A DNA stretch of 64,000 nucleotides from Piezodorus guildinii. Taxonomy: Eukaryota; Arthropoda; Insecta; Hemiptera; Pentatomidae. Position 1 is the first letter of the stretch, and each line of letters opens with the position of its first letter. This document shows positions 47,701 to 59,291 of the stretch, piece after piece. Position numbers and translations under genes: made by a program. The notes beneath the pieces were generated by a model that saw only the letters and a list, made by a program, of their open reading frames with translations, was not told the origin of the DNA and made no database searches. The stretch lies in the NCBI GenBank assembly GCA_023052935.1, contig CM041292.1:102487406-102551405 (forward strand). The letters are read 5' to 3'.

Positions 47701-49687
47701 TCTCAGCATTGAAAACTATCCTAATCTCTTCTTGAGTCTATCTATGTATTCACCAGAGTAAATACGAAATAAGGATAATCATATTTAATTAAAAATTAGT
47801 CTAAATTAAACTAACCTTTCAGATTCGTCGAAATCCATTTTCGGATTTCCTAATTGAACTCAGTCATGTATTTTAACAATCAATTATTTTCTGCGAATAA
47901 CGAAAACGAAATAAATTGGAACCAGAGGAAAGTAATAAAAAGCATCATAACTAGAAGGAATAAAATTATATTTTCAGGAATGAAGTTATATAATGTACCC
48001 TTTTATACTTCTTTGTCGTAAATGTATTAATATGTTCAAATTTAAATTATATTTCTGACTATTTCTTTGCACATTCTTTATCAATATCAATGAATGAAAA
48101 GAAATTTTAGTCTGGGATGAAATAGTCCTCTAAGAATAACAAAAATGTACAAGAATAAATTATATTTGTCTGGTCTTTTAATACTTCTATACAGAAATAG
48201 ATCATATTTCGTAGCAACGAGTAGTTTTCATATACACCTTTAAATATTAAATATATTGGGAAGATTGATATTTTAGGAGATGGAGAAATAATTGATGTTT
48301 GAAGAGGTTAATTCCAAATTAGTGTAGCACAAATGAGACGCTGATTTCCAAAAGGTACTAAAGGATATTTTTTACGAAATTGATATGTTGACATATTTGT
48401 ATTCTCATTATATAGTTTTATCGAAATCTTCTACTTGATTCTATCTAATGAACACTCAAGTCCTTTAAAAACGCAAATTAAAAATGCTATTTTCTAATGG
48501 TACTAATTACACATTTAGTTTCGTTCAAAATCATACTAAAACATTTCATTTTATAACTTTAATATGGGGTTATTAATATCGTTAAACAATAATTCTAGAT
48601 TCTAATCTAAAGAATCAAATAAGTCGGTTTAAACTCTTTTACGCTGTTATTATTTGAACAACCGATAACGATTTTTGTAGAAGGGAAAAATATTTCAATT
48701 GAGCGTGAAAGTGTTAATAATATAGCAATGAGAGACTTTCGTGCTTCCTGTAGATTTCCTAGAATGGATATAATACCTTTTGGAATCCAACGTCCCAAAT
48801 GACGATAGACTTTTGAGGGAGGCAGATTTGAGAGAATATGTATACAATTTTATGAGTTGTAGTCTGGTGTTTACTGAATGGACAGAGCAGCATGTGGTAA
48901 GTCTATCTAGTATATAATGAGGTTTTTTGTTTTGAAATATTTGAAAAGATAAGATACCAAGATGGTATTGTCGACGGAAAGAGGGTAGGGCCAATTCAAC
49001 TCGGTGTGCCTACCAGTGAATCAACACTGTATCAGCATCAACTCAAAAAATATACATTTGGAATTGTTCTATTAAATTTTTAAAATTGAGAACATAGAAC
49101 AACTTATTTTCACCGAAAAGGTCTTTGTGATGTTCAGGAGTACAATAAAATACTTAAATCTATTCTTGACTAGCACTCAGTCCATTTTAGCTGTTTCTAT
49201 TTTTTAATTTATTTAGTTAATTTTATTATTTCAAACGTTCCAAAAATCTGAGAAAAACTTCTATTCTGTATGATTTGTGTACTATGGTTAGATCATTTAC
49301 ATTTAGAAGCATCAATGATCTTCCTCCATGGTTAATGTTGAACGTCGCTGGTCAATATGTTGCGGTTTCCCATAAAATAAGACAATAATGACCATTCTAA
49401 ATAATATTAAAGTACGACATAAGATAATTGATTCATCATCATGTCTACCTCTAGTTCTGAATAGATTTTGATCAATAGCATCGATCAATCCATCAATAAT
49501 TATAAATTTGAAAGTACCCTTCCTCTTGGTATTCAGGACATTCTGAAACCAAATCGGATTATTTTGATTCATGTAAGTATTTTAAATACCTTTAATTATA
49601 TTCAAGTAAATTATTTAATATTTATATATAGCGTACTTCCATTGCCCATATGCGTTTTGTATCAATTGTAATTAAAAAGAAAAATAA
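47701..49687. other. AT-rich sequence, nothing recognised
   Basis: A 99-codon minus-strand frame (48695-48994) shows no motif. The 48780-49010 part is slightly less AT-rich. Confidence 0.3.
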
Positions 49688-50554
49688 TCTGTAGCTCGCA
49701 ACTCACGATTTTCACATACTTCTGTTGTTATAATTAATTTAAGAATTTTTATGTACCGTTAGAGATGAAATAAGTTTAAAGAATTTATTAAATTTATTTT
49801 CCCTATATACATATGTTTTACTAAATAATCTATTATATTATTATTTTTTAAAATGGGCTAGTTTTATCGGCCTTTCATCGCTCTCTGTTAATCTTCATAA
49901 CTTAATGTATAAGATAATTTTTTTCTAAAATCATTAGCGTTTCAACGGTATATTGTAGGTACATATTACTATTTTTATGTTTAAAAACACGAAAATTGCA
50001 TAAAAATATCTTTGCTCCTTTCTCCTTTAGGTATGTATCGAATTCGTCCCACATATATATTTAGCCTTTTCTTATCAATGCTAACAACAAAAAACGGTTA
50101 ATTTTTTCGAATCTACATAATTAAAGGAACTTTAGAGGAAGAAAATTTAAACCATCGGCATTTAAGCCTTTTCAGACTATTTAAATCAGAATGAAACCTA
50201 CATCATATTAAAGCCCATTAAACTTTACATCGATTTTAGCGAGTTTAATCAAAATTCATAGAGTCTTTTTTGAGAAAATCGTAAAAAAAAAAATGCAAAA
50301 TGAATGGTATAAAGTGGATCTTCTGCTTGTCCGATTTTGATGGGAAAGTCGCCGTAACATCTCAGGCATAGACGCTCTTAAAATATGATTTCAGTTTTAT
50401 ACTGCTTATCGTTTTTTGCGCTTGACTTGCCTCACACACACACCAAAACAAGGAAACAAGGATTTTTGTGGGAATCAGAGAATCCTAAAACGTGTATTTC
50501 CGCTGAAAACTAGAATTCGATAATTTTCACGATCGCAAAACTTTCCCTTACCTA

Positions 50555-50620
<66 letters not shown>

Positions 50621-50638
50621 TAAGTGAAAGTAATAGTT
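49688..50638 (-). repeat. Repeat family Y, long copy
   Basis: In reverse complement this copy starts with TTTCACTTAC, runs through AGGTAAGGGAAAGTTTTGCG, GTGAAAATTATCGAATTC and GATGTTACGGCGACTTTC, then AGGCTTAAATGCCGA and ACCGTTGAAACGCTAATG. It ends in TATGTGAAAATCGTGAGTTG and TAGCTCGCAACTCACG-complement sequence. All blocks occur in the same order at 55447-56190 and 51405-52600. No coding frame is preserved, and I do not recognise the family. Confidence 0.7.
50558..50617. repeat. (CT)n(TA)n microsatellite inside the Y copy
   Basis: CT dinucleotides followed by TA dinucleotides lie between the two halves of the Y 5' end, where another copy has CTATCTATAAAATATAG. Confidence 0.9.
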
Positions 50639-50829
50639 AAATTTATTCAATAGATTATGACGGGATTCATTAAATCGTATTTTCCCTTATGCAGGCAATG
50701 CATTTAATCTGAAAAATTCTTCCTCTGTGCTATTCTTACTGTCGTTTCTTCGAATTTCTCCCTAAGAAAATTGTCTACTTTCTTTGTGCTTCTATTCGCA
50801 GAAGGCGCCGCATAAATAAATATTTTGCT

Positions 50830-51150
50830 CATTCAGCGGCTGTCCCCATACCAGAAACATTCCAACGGGTACGGCGGCAAGGTCATGAATTCTTCCATTT
50901 CTTCACCCCGGCAATTACGACGGTACTCCGATAGAGAAGGAAGTCCTTGATAACAATAACATCGGCATCGGGGTCAGGGCGATAAGTCCAGGAAGATAGG
51001 AAGGTATAGGAGCTGTAGGATGTAGGTATGGAGGATGAGAGTGTGGGAACATGGCAACTAGCCAGAAGTAGTTCTCCCACGGGCCCAAACACAGCGTCCA
51101 CCGTCCAGTGGGGCAGCGACGCCTCGCTTCTCGTCTCACCTAACCGTCGT
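50830..51150 (-). other. GC-rich island with two overlapping minus-strand open frames; possible exon
   Basis: The patch is distinctly GC-rich and open in two minus-strand frames (50883-51101 and 50915-51139). One would give a tyrosine-, proline- and histidine-rich stretch (HSHPPYLHPTAPIPSYLPG). The other would give a more ordinary composition ending VVIAGVKKWKNS. A minus-strand CCCTAG acceptor-like site lies near 51160. I recognise no domain and cannot pick a frame. Confidence 0.2.
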
Positions 51151-51989
51151 ATCTAGGGCACTTCTTCACCAGATTATAGCTTCAGCGATAGCTATCATTC
51201 AATGAGCTTCTATTTAAATGTTTCTGTTTTCATATATTGCCTTGAGTTTTTATCGCATTACAATATTATAAAAATAATTTCTCATGTTCCTCCTCCTTTC
51301 AAATATTAAATAGATCAAACATAAAACTCTTATGTTAAATACATACACTCTCATTTAGAATGTTTACGTTACAAGAACTCTTTTCTAATGAACATTTTTA
51401 CTTTAACTTATGAATATGAGAAATATATAGTAAGGGATATTATTGCGGTCGTAAATATTTTCGAATTACAGTCTTCAACGGAAATGCACAGTTTATGTTC
51501 ACCTGAGTCCAGATAACTAAGTCGCGAGAAAATGCCTGAGTTTGTGTTGAGTTTCACAAGAAAACGAAAAGTCGAAACTGATATTTCATATTTCAAACAA
51601 CTATAGGACCAAGTTATTACAGCAACGTTTTCACCAAAATCGGCTGACCGGAACTGCTGCTTTATGCTATGCATTCTGCACCTTTTTCGAAATTCTCTAA
51701 AACGACTCGAACGAAACTTGCTAAATCGATGTAACATTTTATGGGTTTTGATATCATGTAGGCATTATTCTGATTGCAATAGTCTGAAGGGGTTTAGATG
51801 ATGATATTTTAAATTTTATTCCTGTAAAGTAATATCTATTTTGTAGTTTCGAAAAAATAAACATATTATCCTTTAAACAATTTTAAAAAACTGTTAAATA
51901 TACTATTGGACGAAGTTAATAACCAACTATAGGAGAAAAGAGAAAACAATGTATGTTTAGTTAATTTTGTTAAGTTTTTTAACATAAAA

Positions 51990-52327
51990 AAGTAATATAG
52001 ATGGAATAAAATTGGAGGTTGATTTATATCTTCACCACTCTTTTATTAAAAATCAATGCACGACGTTTCGGCTAAAATAACATCTTCAAGTGCAAATGAA
52101 CAAATTTATCTAGTGTGAGTGGATGCTTACTACCAGAAACCTCTTGTCTAATAAAAAAAAATAATAATAATTTTTTCAGACATGAGGCTTCTGGTTGTAA
52201 GTATCCACTGACACTAGATAAATTTGTTCCTTTGCACTTGAAGATGGCATTTTAGCCTCCAATTTTATTCACAGAATTTGACCTTCATCTTAAAGAATCT
52301 ACTCCTTAATAATAAGTAATATAGATG
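51990..52327 (+). mobile_element. Inverted-repeat element, Penelope-LTR-like (family P3), with exact 14-bp target duplication
   Basis: Inverted arms start GAATAAAATTGGAGG (52004) and end CCTCCAATTTTATTC (52270). The right arm lacks an internal stretch of about 50 bp that the left arm has. A one-sided tail of 43 bp (52271-52313) follows the right arm. AAGTAATATAGATG occurs at 51990-52003 and 52314-52327 exactly. The left arm carries the complete ACGTTTCGGC...CATCTTCAAG block on the plus strand, that is, the hammerhead-like motif on the minus strand. There is no open frame. Confidence 0.68.
52063..52090 (-). ncRNA. Hammerhead-like core motif in the P3 left arm
   Basis: Read on the minus strand: CTTGAAGA, T, a weak helix closed by GCC next to GAAACGT. 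The right arm has the cleaner helix (GGC at 52246-52248 with GCC at 52255-52257) but has lost the GAAACGT strand. In both arms the box reads CTTGAAGA, so the base aligned with the conserved C of CTGAAGA is a T. Confidence 0.35.
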
Positions 52328-52600
52328 TATAAGTAATGTACTATTAAAAAGCCAAATATTTTAGAAAAAATATTATCTTATATACAAAGTTGTGGAAGAC
52401 AATGTAAATAAAGTGACGAGTAGGGTATAGACATTGGTTATTGTTGTACATACTTTATACTTTTATATTATTTAACCTATACCATATGTTTCCTACGAAA
52501 TCGAATGTAAATCTTTAAACATTTTCTACCTCAAGTTTTATTTAAAATTTCTTAAATTTAGTTTAAAAATGGAGTGCTGTTTAATTAATGCTAACAATCT

Positions 52601-54129
52601 CCATTAACATTAAAGTCAAAATTAAATGAAACCTAGATTGTGTAACATGCGTTAGAGCATAATTGTGTAGATGTCTAATGAAAGTGCTGGTATTATTGGT
52701 TCCAACTGAGCTCAGTTTCAATTTCCTTTCCAAATCAATAATGATGTAACAAATATCTTGAGGAGTCAAGTTATAGGGGAAGGACTCAGTCACCAGAGGA
52801 GAGAAAGACTAAGCAATAGCAGCATATTTTGGAGATTCTATAGTTCTAATAAGAGCCTGGAAAGAATGTGAATTGAACTTAGAATAGCTAGGCTTTATGG
52901 ATGTTATTCCCTTTACAAACCGCAACAAATTTTCATACCGAAAATTACGTTTTTAAATGTTGAAAAATTCATCGTAAACAAAAGAAAGTTTTCATAAAAA
53001 TCCAAGACTGTTTAAAATACTTTTAAGTCTTGGCATTCTTATAAGTAATTATAAATTTCGATTTGACGCTCTGAATCTCATTGTACTGTAACGGTGAGGT
53101 ACTGTGATGTGTACCATCGTTGTGAAAACTACCCTGGTAGTGAAAGGAAAATCAATTAATTAATAGACATAGCAATTGAAATCCTGGCCGCCTTCGGTGA
53201 GATGGTGGTTTTGCTTACATCAAACCTGTGAGACACATGTTCGATTCTCATGTCCCGTATGAATAACAGAACACCAACTTCGCCAACAAGATACCAAAGC
53301 TCTTATTTCATCCAGCGTTGTTAAGCCACTGCTTTAACCCCATTTTATCCGACCAATGATATATATAGACTTATTTTACAGAACCACATCTCATTTTTGT
53401 TTTGATGAAGGCTTGGGATATTATTTTTTTTTTCCTGATACTTCGTGATATCTTCAGCATTTTTTATTAAATTTATGATATTATGATAACGTAAAATCAT
53501 TAATGATTTGAGTTATAAATTTATAAAGTTAATTTAATATAAAAATCTAAAAACTACGGAAAAATAAATCATTGTTTTTCTATCCGCTTGAAATATTAGA
53601 CCCATTTTCATTACAGATCAGCTATTTCTCATGATTTAATGGGATCGGGAAATCAATAAAGAAATAATTAAGTTTTGAAGCCAACATTGATTAGTAAATA
53701 AACTATATAAGCACATTTACTAATTTATCGGAAAATTTAGTTCCATAAATATTTAAAATTATAATATATGCAAGGATATGATTATATTGACAAATATAGT
53801 TGTAAAATGCAATGAATTATTTACCCGTCTTTTATCATATTCTCTGAAGTAAAGGATTTTTTGTCACAAAAAAAGTTTAATATTGGTAGAGTGCCTCTAG
53901 ACGGGTTCATATATTGTATGGAGAAAGCGGATGTCTTCATATGTACTATATCTCCACAACTAAAAAATAAATAAACTGTCTGAAGAAATATTTTAGTCTT
54001 GACTATAATATGCATCGTTAAGTTTATTTCGTATAGTTTTGATTAAAGCTAAACATTTCAAGTTTTATTACTGTATTTTTTTATTCCTTAATATTCTTCA
54101 CACTTATCATACTTATCTCAAACTGTATT
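52601..54129. other. AT-rich sequence with one SINE-like segment
   Basis: Nothing recognised apart from the tRNA-like head at 53187. Confidence 0.3.
53187..53330 (+). mobile_element. Possible tRNA-derived SINE, degraded
   Basis: GTGAGATGGTGGTTTTGCTT could be an A-box region, and ATGTTCGATTCTC resembles a B box, spaced about as in a tRNA. The body does not match S1 or S2. Single copy in the window, so weak. Confidence 0.35.
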
Positions 54130-54995
54130 AAAAACAGTTTTTACAAAATTAAAAATAATAAACCAAAAGCATTTATACTAGACAGCCTTCTATTTCATTT
54201 TCATTTTTTTTTTATTTTCATTGAAAAAATTGTAATAAAATTTCCTGATTCCAGAACAACTTACATCTTCATTATCTCTATCATCAATAATAACCTAGTT
54301 ACCAGGGAATCACATTTCTTATAAGTTGTGACCATATAAGATTTTTTTTTTTTCTCTTCGTTCATCGCGGTGTCTTGAACTCTAAAATCTTTTTTCTATC
54401 TTCAATAATAATAATTGATTTTTGGTGCGATTATATATATATTATAATTTGTTATTTGAATGTACAGATAATTTATTTTGGTTTCTTTTTTTTTTTTTTT
54501 TTATCGTGCTTTACTGATTCTAAAACTCTCCACATGTTTTTCTCCATCATCAAAAGTAATTGGGTTATGAGCGTACTTATGTGTGAAATTTCATTTTTTC
54601 CGTTTCTATTTTCTCTTCTATATATTTATTCGCGGTTGTTTGGTTAAAAAACACTAACGATTTGTTTCTCTATCTTCAAAAATAACTGATTTATTGAATT
54701 AAATCACTTTTAATTGCCCGCTATTTTAAAAATAACCAGCTGATATCAACTTCTAGGTGTTGAAATCATCGTTGCATGGACTTCTTTCTTTGTGGTGAAT
54801 TTAAAAAAAATGTATCCAGTCGTTCCGGAGAAATGCCGCGGACAGCGGACAAACGGATTTTATTTTTATATTCGTTATTCGGATTCTACGCTTCTTGAAA
54901 CAACAAGGGCTTACGTTAAATATTGAGGGGGAGTATTTTTTTTTCTCTTTTGGTCGTTTAGAAAGGTTCATTATTAAAAATAATAAACCGACATA
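54130..54995 (+). repeat. Repeat family X, copy 2
   Basis: Blocks in the same order as copy 1: AATAATAAACCAAAAGC at the left, then four internal iterations marked by TCTATC(T/A)TCAA (near 54277, 54398, 54541 and 54667, spaced about 120-145 bp). These are followed by GAATTAAATCACTTTTAATTG, AAAATAACCAGCTGATATCAA, and the end block TATTCGTTATTCGGATTCTA plus AATAATAAACC. The left terminal repeat is present only in its last part. Confidence 0.65.
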
Positions 54996-55056
54996 TGGTT
55001 TCAAGCAAAGTGCCTGGGTATTTGTGACCTAAAAACAACCTATTTTCCTTTTATCA

Positions 55057-55440
55057 ATGAAACAAAAACACAATTTTTTCCCCTTTGCATTCGTTTGTTC
55101 TCCTCTTGACTCTTGGAACCTTTTAGCGATCATCACCTTGATTAAGTGCATAAAGTGGCCCCTGCAGACCAGGAAGAGACAGATCCCGAGAAGGGCCTGC
55201 TACCAATCAATATACCCCTTAGCCACACCAGGAAGAAGCCCCTCATCCCACTTCCTGTTCTCTGCTTCCTTTAGATAACATCCCCCGTGTCTGGTTGCTG
55301 ACGAGACTCTGGTCCGATGGAGTGCTTGAAGTATCTGGTGACTCCTAGATCAAACACTCCGGATTATGCTCTTAGCTTCATGCAGCAGGCTTTGGGCTTT
55401 AATCTAAAGTTACTTTACCCCAATTAACGTTTTTCTTATT
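55057..55440 (+). other. GC-richer unassigned segment with a 73-codon open frame
   Basis: The frame 55057-55278 has no motif I know. The surrounding composition is unlike the AT-rich neighbours and unlike the repeats on either side. Possibly a decayed element. Confidence 0.2.
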
Positions 55441-55446
55441 TTTTAC

Positions 55447-56190
55447 TTTCACTTACCTATCTATAAAATATAGCAAGGGAAGCATTGCAATCGTGGACAT
55501 TTTCGAATTCGATTTATCACCGGAGTTAACATTTTAGGGTCCCCTGATTGACCAAATGACCAAGTCCCGCAAAAAGGTCTCTGTGTATGTATGTGGTAAG
55601 TCTAGCTCGAACACAGCATGTATCATGAAACTGAAATTTCATATTTTCGGAGCTCATATTCATGAGATGTTACAGCAACTTTTTCTACAGAATCAGCAAA
55701 ACAGAAAATCCACTTAACACCATGTATTTTGCACCTTTTTACTATATCTCAACAACTGATTGATCTAAAATTGAACGGGCCTTATTACCATTTAGGTTTC
55801 ACTCAGATTAAAAAAATCTCACAAGGCTTAAATGCCGACGTTTAAACTTTTCTCCCTCTAATATTATTTATATATTTTTTTTAAATATAAGAACAGTAAT
55901 ATTTAGATGTATAATATATCGTTGGTAAGCTAAAGACTTTGTAAAAAATAATATTTTCTCATATACAAAGTTGTATTAGGTAGTGGAGCGTGATGAAAAG
56001 CGGATAAAACTGTTTTATTTTTGTAGATAATAATTTATATTCTTAGATTATTTTATCGGATACAGTTGTTGCCACCGAAGCTCGGGTGATTCTTTAATCT
56101 TTTTTCAACTTTCACTTTATTTCAAAGTTCTTAAATTGATTTTAACAATAGGAGTAAGTGAAAGTCGTGTGTTGCGCGCACCAGATTTTA
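55447..56190 (+). repeat. Repeat family Y, best-preserved ends
   Basis: It starts ATTTTTTACTTTCACTTACC and CTATCTATAAAATATAGC, and ends AGTAAGTGAAAGTCG followed by GTTGCGCGCACCAGATTTT. The start TTTCACTTACC is the complement of the near-end GGTAAGTGAAA seen in other copies, so the family has short inverted terminal motifs. Internal landmarks match the copies at 49688 and 51405. Confidence 0.7.
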
Positions 56191-56234
56191 AAGTGACGAT
56201 TCGATTTAATTTTCATCTTAAAAGATCTTATACA

Positions 56235-56520
56235 AGGGATCACTTGTAGCTGGGTGGCTAGCGTAACAGTCTCCCATGCCAAAGGTCACGGGTTCAAATC
56301 CGCAGGTGGTCCTAGGATTTTTTAATGGGAGTAAAAAATCCTTAGTTACGCCGTCCTTCGGAGGGGACGTTAAAAGGTGGTCTCGAGCCTGTGCGATGTC
56401 GGGTACTCGTTAAAGATCCCTATCCTAATAAAACCTGGATAGGCAAAATTTGGGACTCCCACTGTAGCATCGTCCGATTAGCCATAGCAGCATAAAGTGA
56501 CGTTAAATAAATAAACAAAC
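56235..56520 (+). mobile_element. SINE S1, full-length copy with exact 12-bp target duplication
   Basis: Complete head with B box GGGTTCAAATCC, body and AAATAAATAAACAAAC tail. AGATCTTATACA occurs at 56223-56234 and 56521-56532. Confidence 0.92.
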
Positions 56521-56532
56521 AGATCTTATACA

Positions 56533-57719
56533 TAGCGTTACTGCATTGCCTAAATCATTCGTAGCTCCATCAAGTTTATAGGATTATCTCTTTCTAAAGA
56601 ACCACAATCAAAACAATGAGTTTCCTCAATATAAGTTATTCAGCTGTAGGTATTTTTCATATAATTTCTACTGTTAAAAACTAATCGTCATGCTTATGAT
56701 ATGCATATGTTGTGTATAAAACTTCGTAAATAACCATCAATAAAATTAAAATTCTGAGTAAACTATGATGGGTATTTTCAAACCAAGGACATTTTTCTTA
56801 ACATTCTAGTCCTTTGTTGAAATAAGGATGTTTACGATATCCTTACAAACCTTGGATATATTCAAAAAAGTTTATCTTCTCAGGAATATAAAATGTATAC
56901 GTTCGAGTATCTTAGCTATTAACAGGTGACTGTCAAAAGGAAACTAGTGTAACGAAAAAGATTATTTTTGAGAATATTATTCCTATTAGTATATACTTTA
57001 CCCTTGTTTTCCTGGTGTATTAAATTCAGTTCATCGACAATAACTAAATATGAATATAAAACCATTGTTTGAAATACATATTAATTTGGGTGATTTTTTT
57101 TTTCTTTTTTGAAATAATGCTAATCTTAATTTTATTTGTGATTTAATAATTTAAAGCAAGATTTTATTCCGAATGATCTTACTAACTAAGAAAAAAATAT
57201 GGTTGTGATTGCCGATTGCGTTTGAATCGTTGTTTTTACTTATTTATCGGTGTTACATACAACTCGGGTTCAATCAATTTGTACCATAGTTATTATATTT
57301 AAAGTTATTCTTCTCTTAATATTTTTATGACTCAGGCATAAAATACACTTCAACGTCTTACTTCTTTTCCCCATCTTTTATAAGCTTGGGTGTTAGACTA
57401 AATAATATTGATAAAATAGGTGAGAGTGGGGTTGGTTGGCATAAGGTTAGCTTGTCCCAGTGCTATGTTTAGTCTTACCATCAGGATGTCAGGAGCATTA
57501 TCTTCTCACCAAGTTATTTTCAACCCTACAAATTGTTATTATAATATATATATATATATATATATAATATATATATATATTATATATACTCATTCACGAT
57601 AGAACATTATCTTAGTCACCTCTTTATTGTTAGGTATTATGTTAGTGTTTGTGAGGTGATAGTATATAAAGTTATTAATATCAAGCTTTAAATTGATTAT
57701 ATATTTATAACATTGATGA
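56533..57719. other. AT-rich sequence, nothing recognised
   Basis: Contains a TA microsatellite (57543-57590) and no frames with motifs. Confidence 0.35.
57543..57590. repeat. (TA)n microsatellite, interrupted
   Basis: TA dinucleotides broken by a few AA/TT steps. Confidence 0.85.
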
Positions 57720-58500
57720 TTATTTTCAATAATGAACCTTCGTAATAGACCAACGAAAATTACCCCCCTCAAAATTTGAGGGCTTACGTTTAAAGATACG
57801 TAGCATCCAAGTAACGAATAAAAAAAAAGTGAATTTATTTCAATAAATTAGTTATTTTTGAAGATAGAGGAAAAATTAGTAGTTTTTTTTAACCAAAAAA
57901 CCTCGAATAATTATAAAAACAAGATAAAAGAAAAGAAAAAAAAACTTGAAATTTTAGCCATAATTACGCCCATAAGTTAGTTATTTTTGAAGATGAAGAA
58001 AATATGTTTTGAGTTTTAGAATGAGAAAAGTGCGATAAACAGAAAGAAAAAAAGGCTTAATCTATATTCAAGTCACAAACTATAATACTTGTATTATATC
58101 GTATTATATATCATACATATATTATGTATGTATTCCACCAAAACTCGATTATTATTGAAGATAGAGAAAAATCAAAAAGATTTTCGAGATCAAGACACCG
58201 CGATGAACGAAGAAAAGAAAATCTTATATGGTCAAGCCACAACTTATGAGAAATGCGATTCCCTGATTACTCGATTATTATTTATGATAAAGAATAATTG
58301 TAAGGTGTTCTAGAAAATGGAATTTTTTTTTTTTAATTATTGAAATGAAAATGGGAAGAAAATAAAAGGAAATAGGAATGAAGTTTATAATAACTGATTT
58401 TGGTTTATTATTTTCAATAATAAAAAAAAAAAGAATTTATCTCTCACAAAAATTGGGGGCTAACGTTTAAAGATGCGTAGAACCTGAATAAAGAGTTTTT
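57720..58500 (-). repeat. Repeat family X, copy 3 (reverse)
   Basis: Reverse complement of the X order: GAGGGCTTACGTTTAAAGATACG at the left corresponds to the end block, internal TTATTTTTGAAGATAGAG-type iterations recur near 57855, 57980 and 58150, and a second end block lies near 58447-58490. The spacing of the two end blocks, about 670 bp, equals that in copy 1. Confidence 0.65.
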
Positions 58501-58671
58501 AAAAAATCTGTTTTTCCTAGTTAATAAATCAATTAATACCAAAACATAATCTGTTCCTTGTCATATTAGTTAACTGTCTGTTAACAGCTATATAAACAGT
58601 TGTACCTTAATGTAATTATTTCTAAATAATAAACCATTCTGTAATAATTTGCAGAAGTTTTGCAGTGTTAA

Positions 58672-58699
58672 ATTTTTTTTTTTTTTTTTTTTTTTTTAT
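58672..58699. repeat. Poly(T) tract
   Basis: About 27 consecutive T residues; it may be the complement of a lost retroelement tail. Confidence 0.9.
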
Positions 58700-59291
58700 A
58701 GGCTAGGGAAAAGGGAGAATGAACTTTGTTATTGAGAAGATCATACAAAGATTCGTAAAATTAAAAATCACGCCGAATAGGCTTATTATAAGTATGATTG
58801 CTGAGAGGTATTTAGTATATATTTTAATGTTTTAAATTCGGCGTTATCTATTCATTTTTTCTGTGGTCGTTATGAGGGTTTAGATATTTTCCAATCTCTT
58901 CTATCTGATTCAACATTTTATGAGAGTTATTCCTTGTGTTGACCGAATATCACACCTTGACTTCTGAGATTCTCCTGAGCACCCAGCCAAAACACTATAA
59001 ATCTGTGAAAAAAAACCCACAAAATCTTAGCTTCATCTCAGTAGATAGTAGTTATGATGATTTAGTGCATTTGCTTACATCAATCACAGTTTGCATAAGA
59101 AATCAAAGCGTGAAAGGTCCTACGAACAAGTTCCGTTCCCCATTATCATTTCATTTCGAATTCTTAAAAGAAGATGTAGAATAAACACATTGTTTTTTTT
59201 ACAATTTTGAAGATTGGGCTTTTGTATATTTCTTACACTTGGATTTTGGGGTTATTTGCGTTTTGAAAGCTCTTTTCCACTCTTGTTTTAG

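Larger units (their letters stand above)
51405..52600 (+). repeat. Repeat family Y, long copy split by the P3 element
   Basis: Y blocks run from TATAGTAAGGGATATTATTGC through ATTTTCGAATTAC, TTACAGCAACGTTTTC and CGGCTGACC to AAGTAATATAGATG at 51990-52003. They resume at 52314 with the same AAGTAATATAGATG and continue through ATATTATCTTATATACAAAG. The insertion between them is P3. The Y copy is thus older than P3. Confidence 0.7.
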
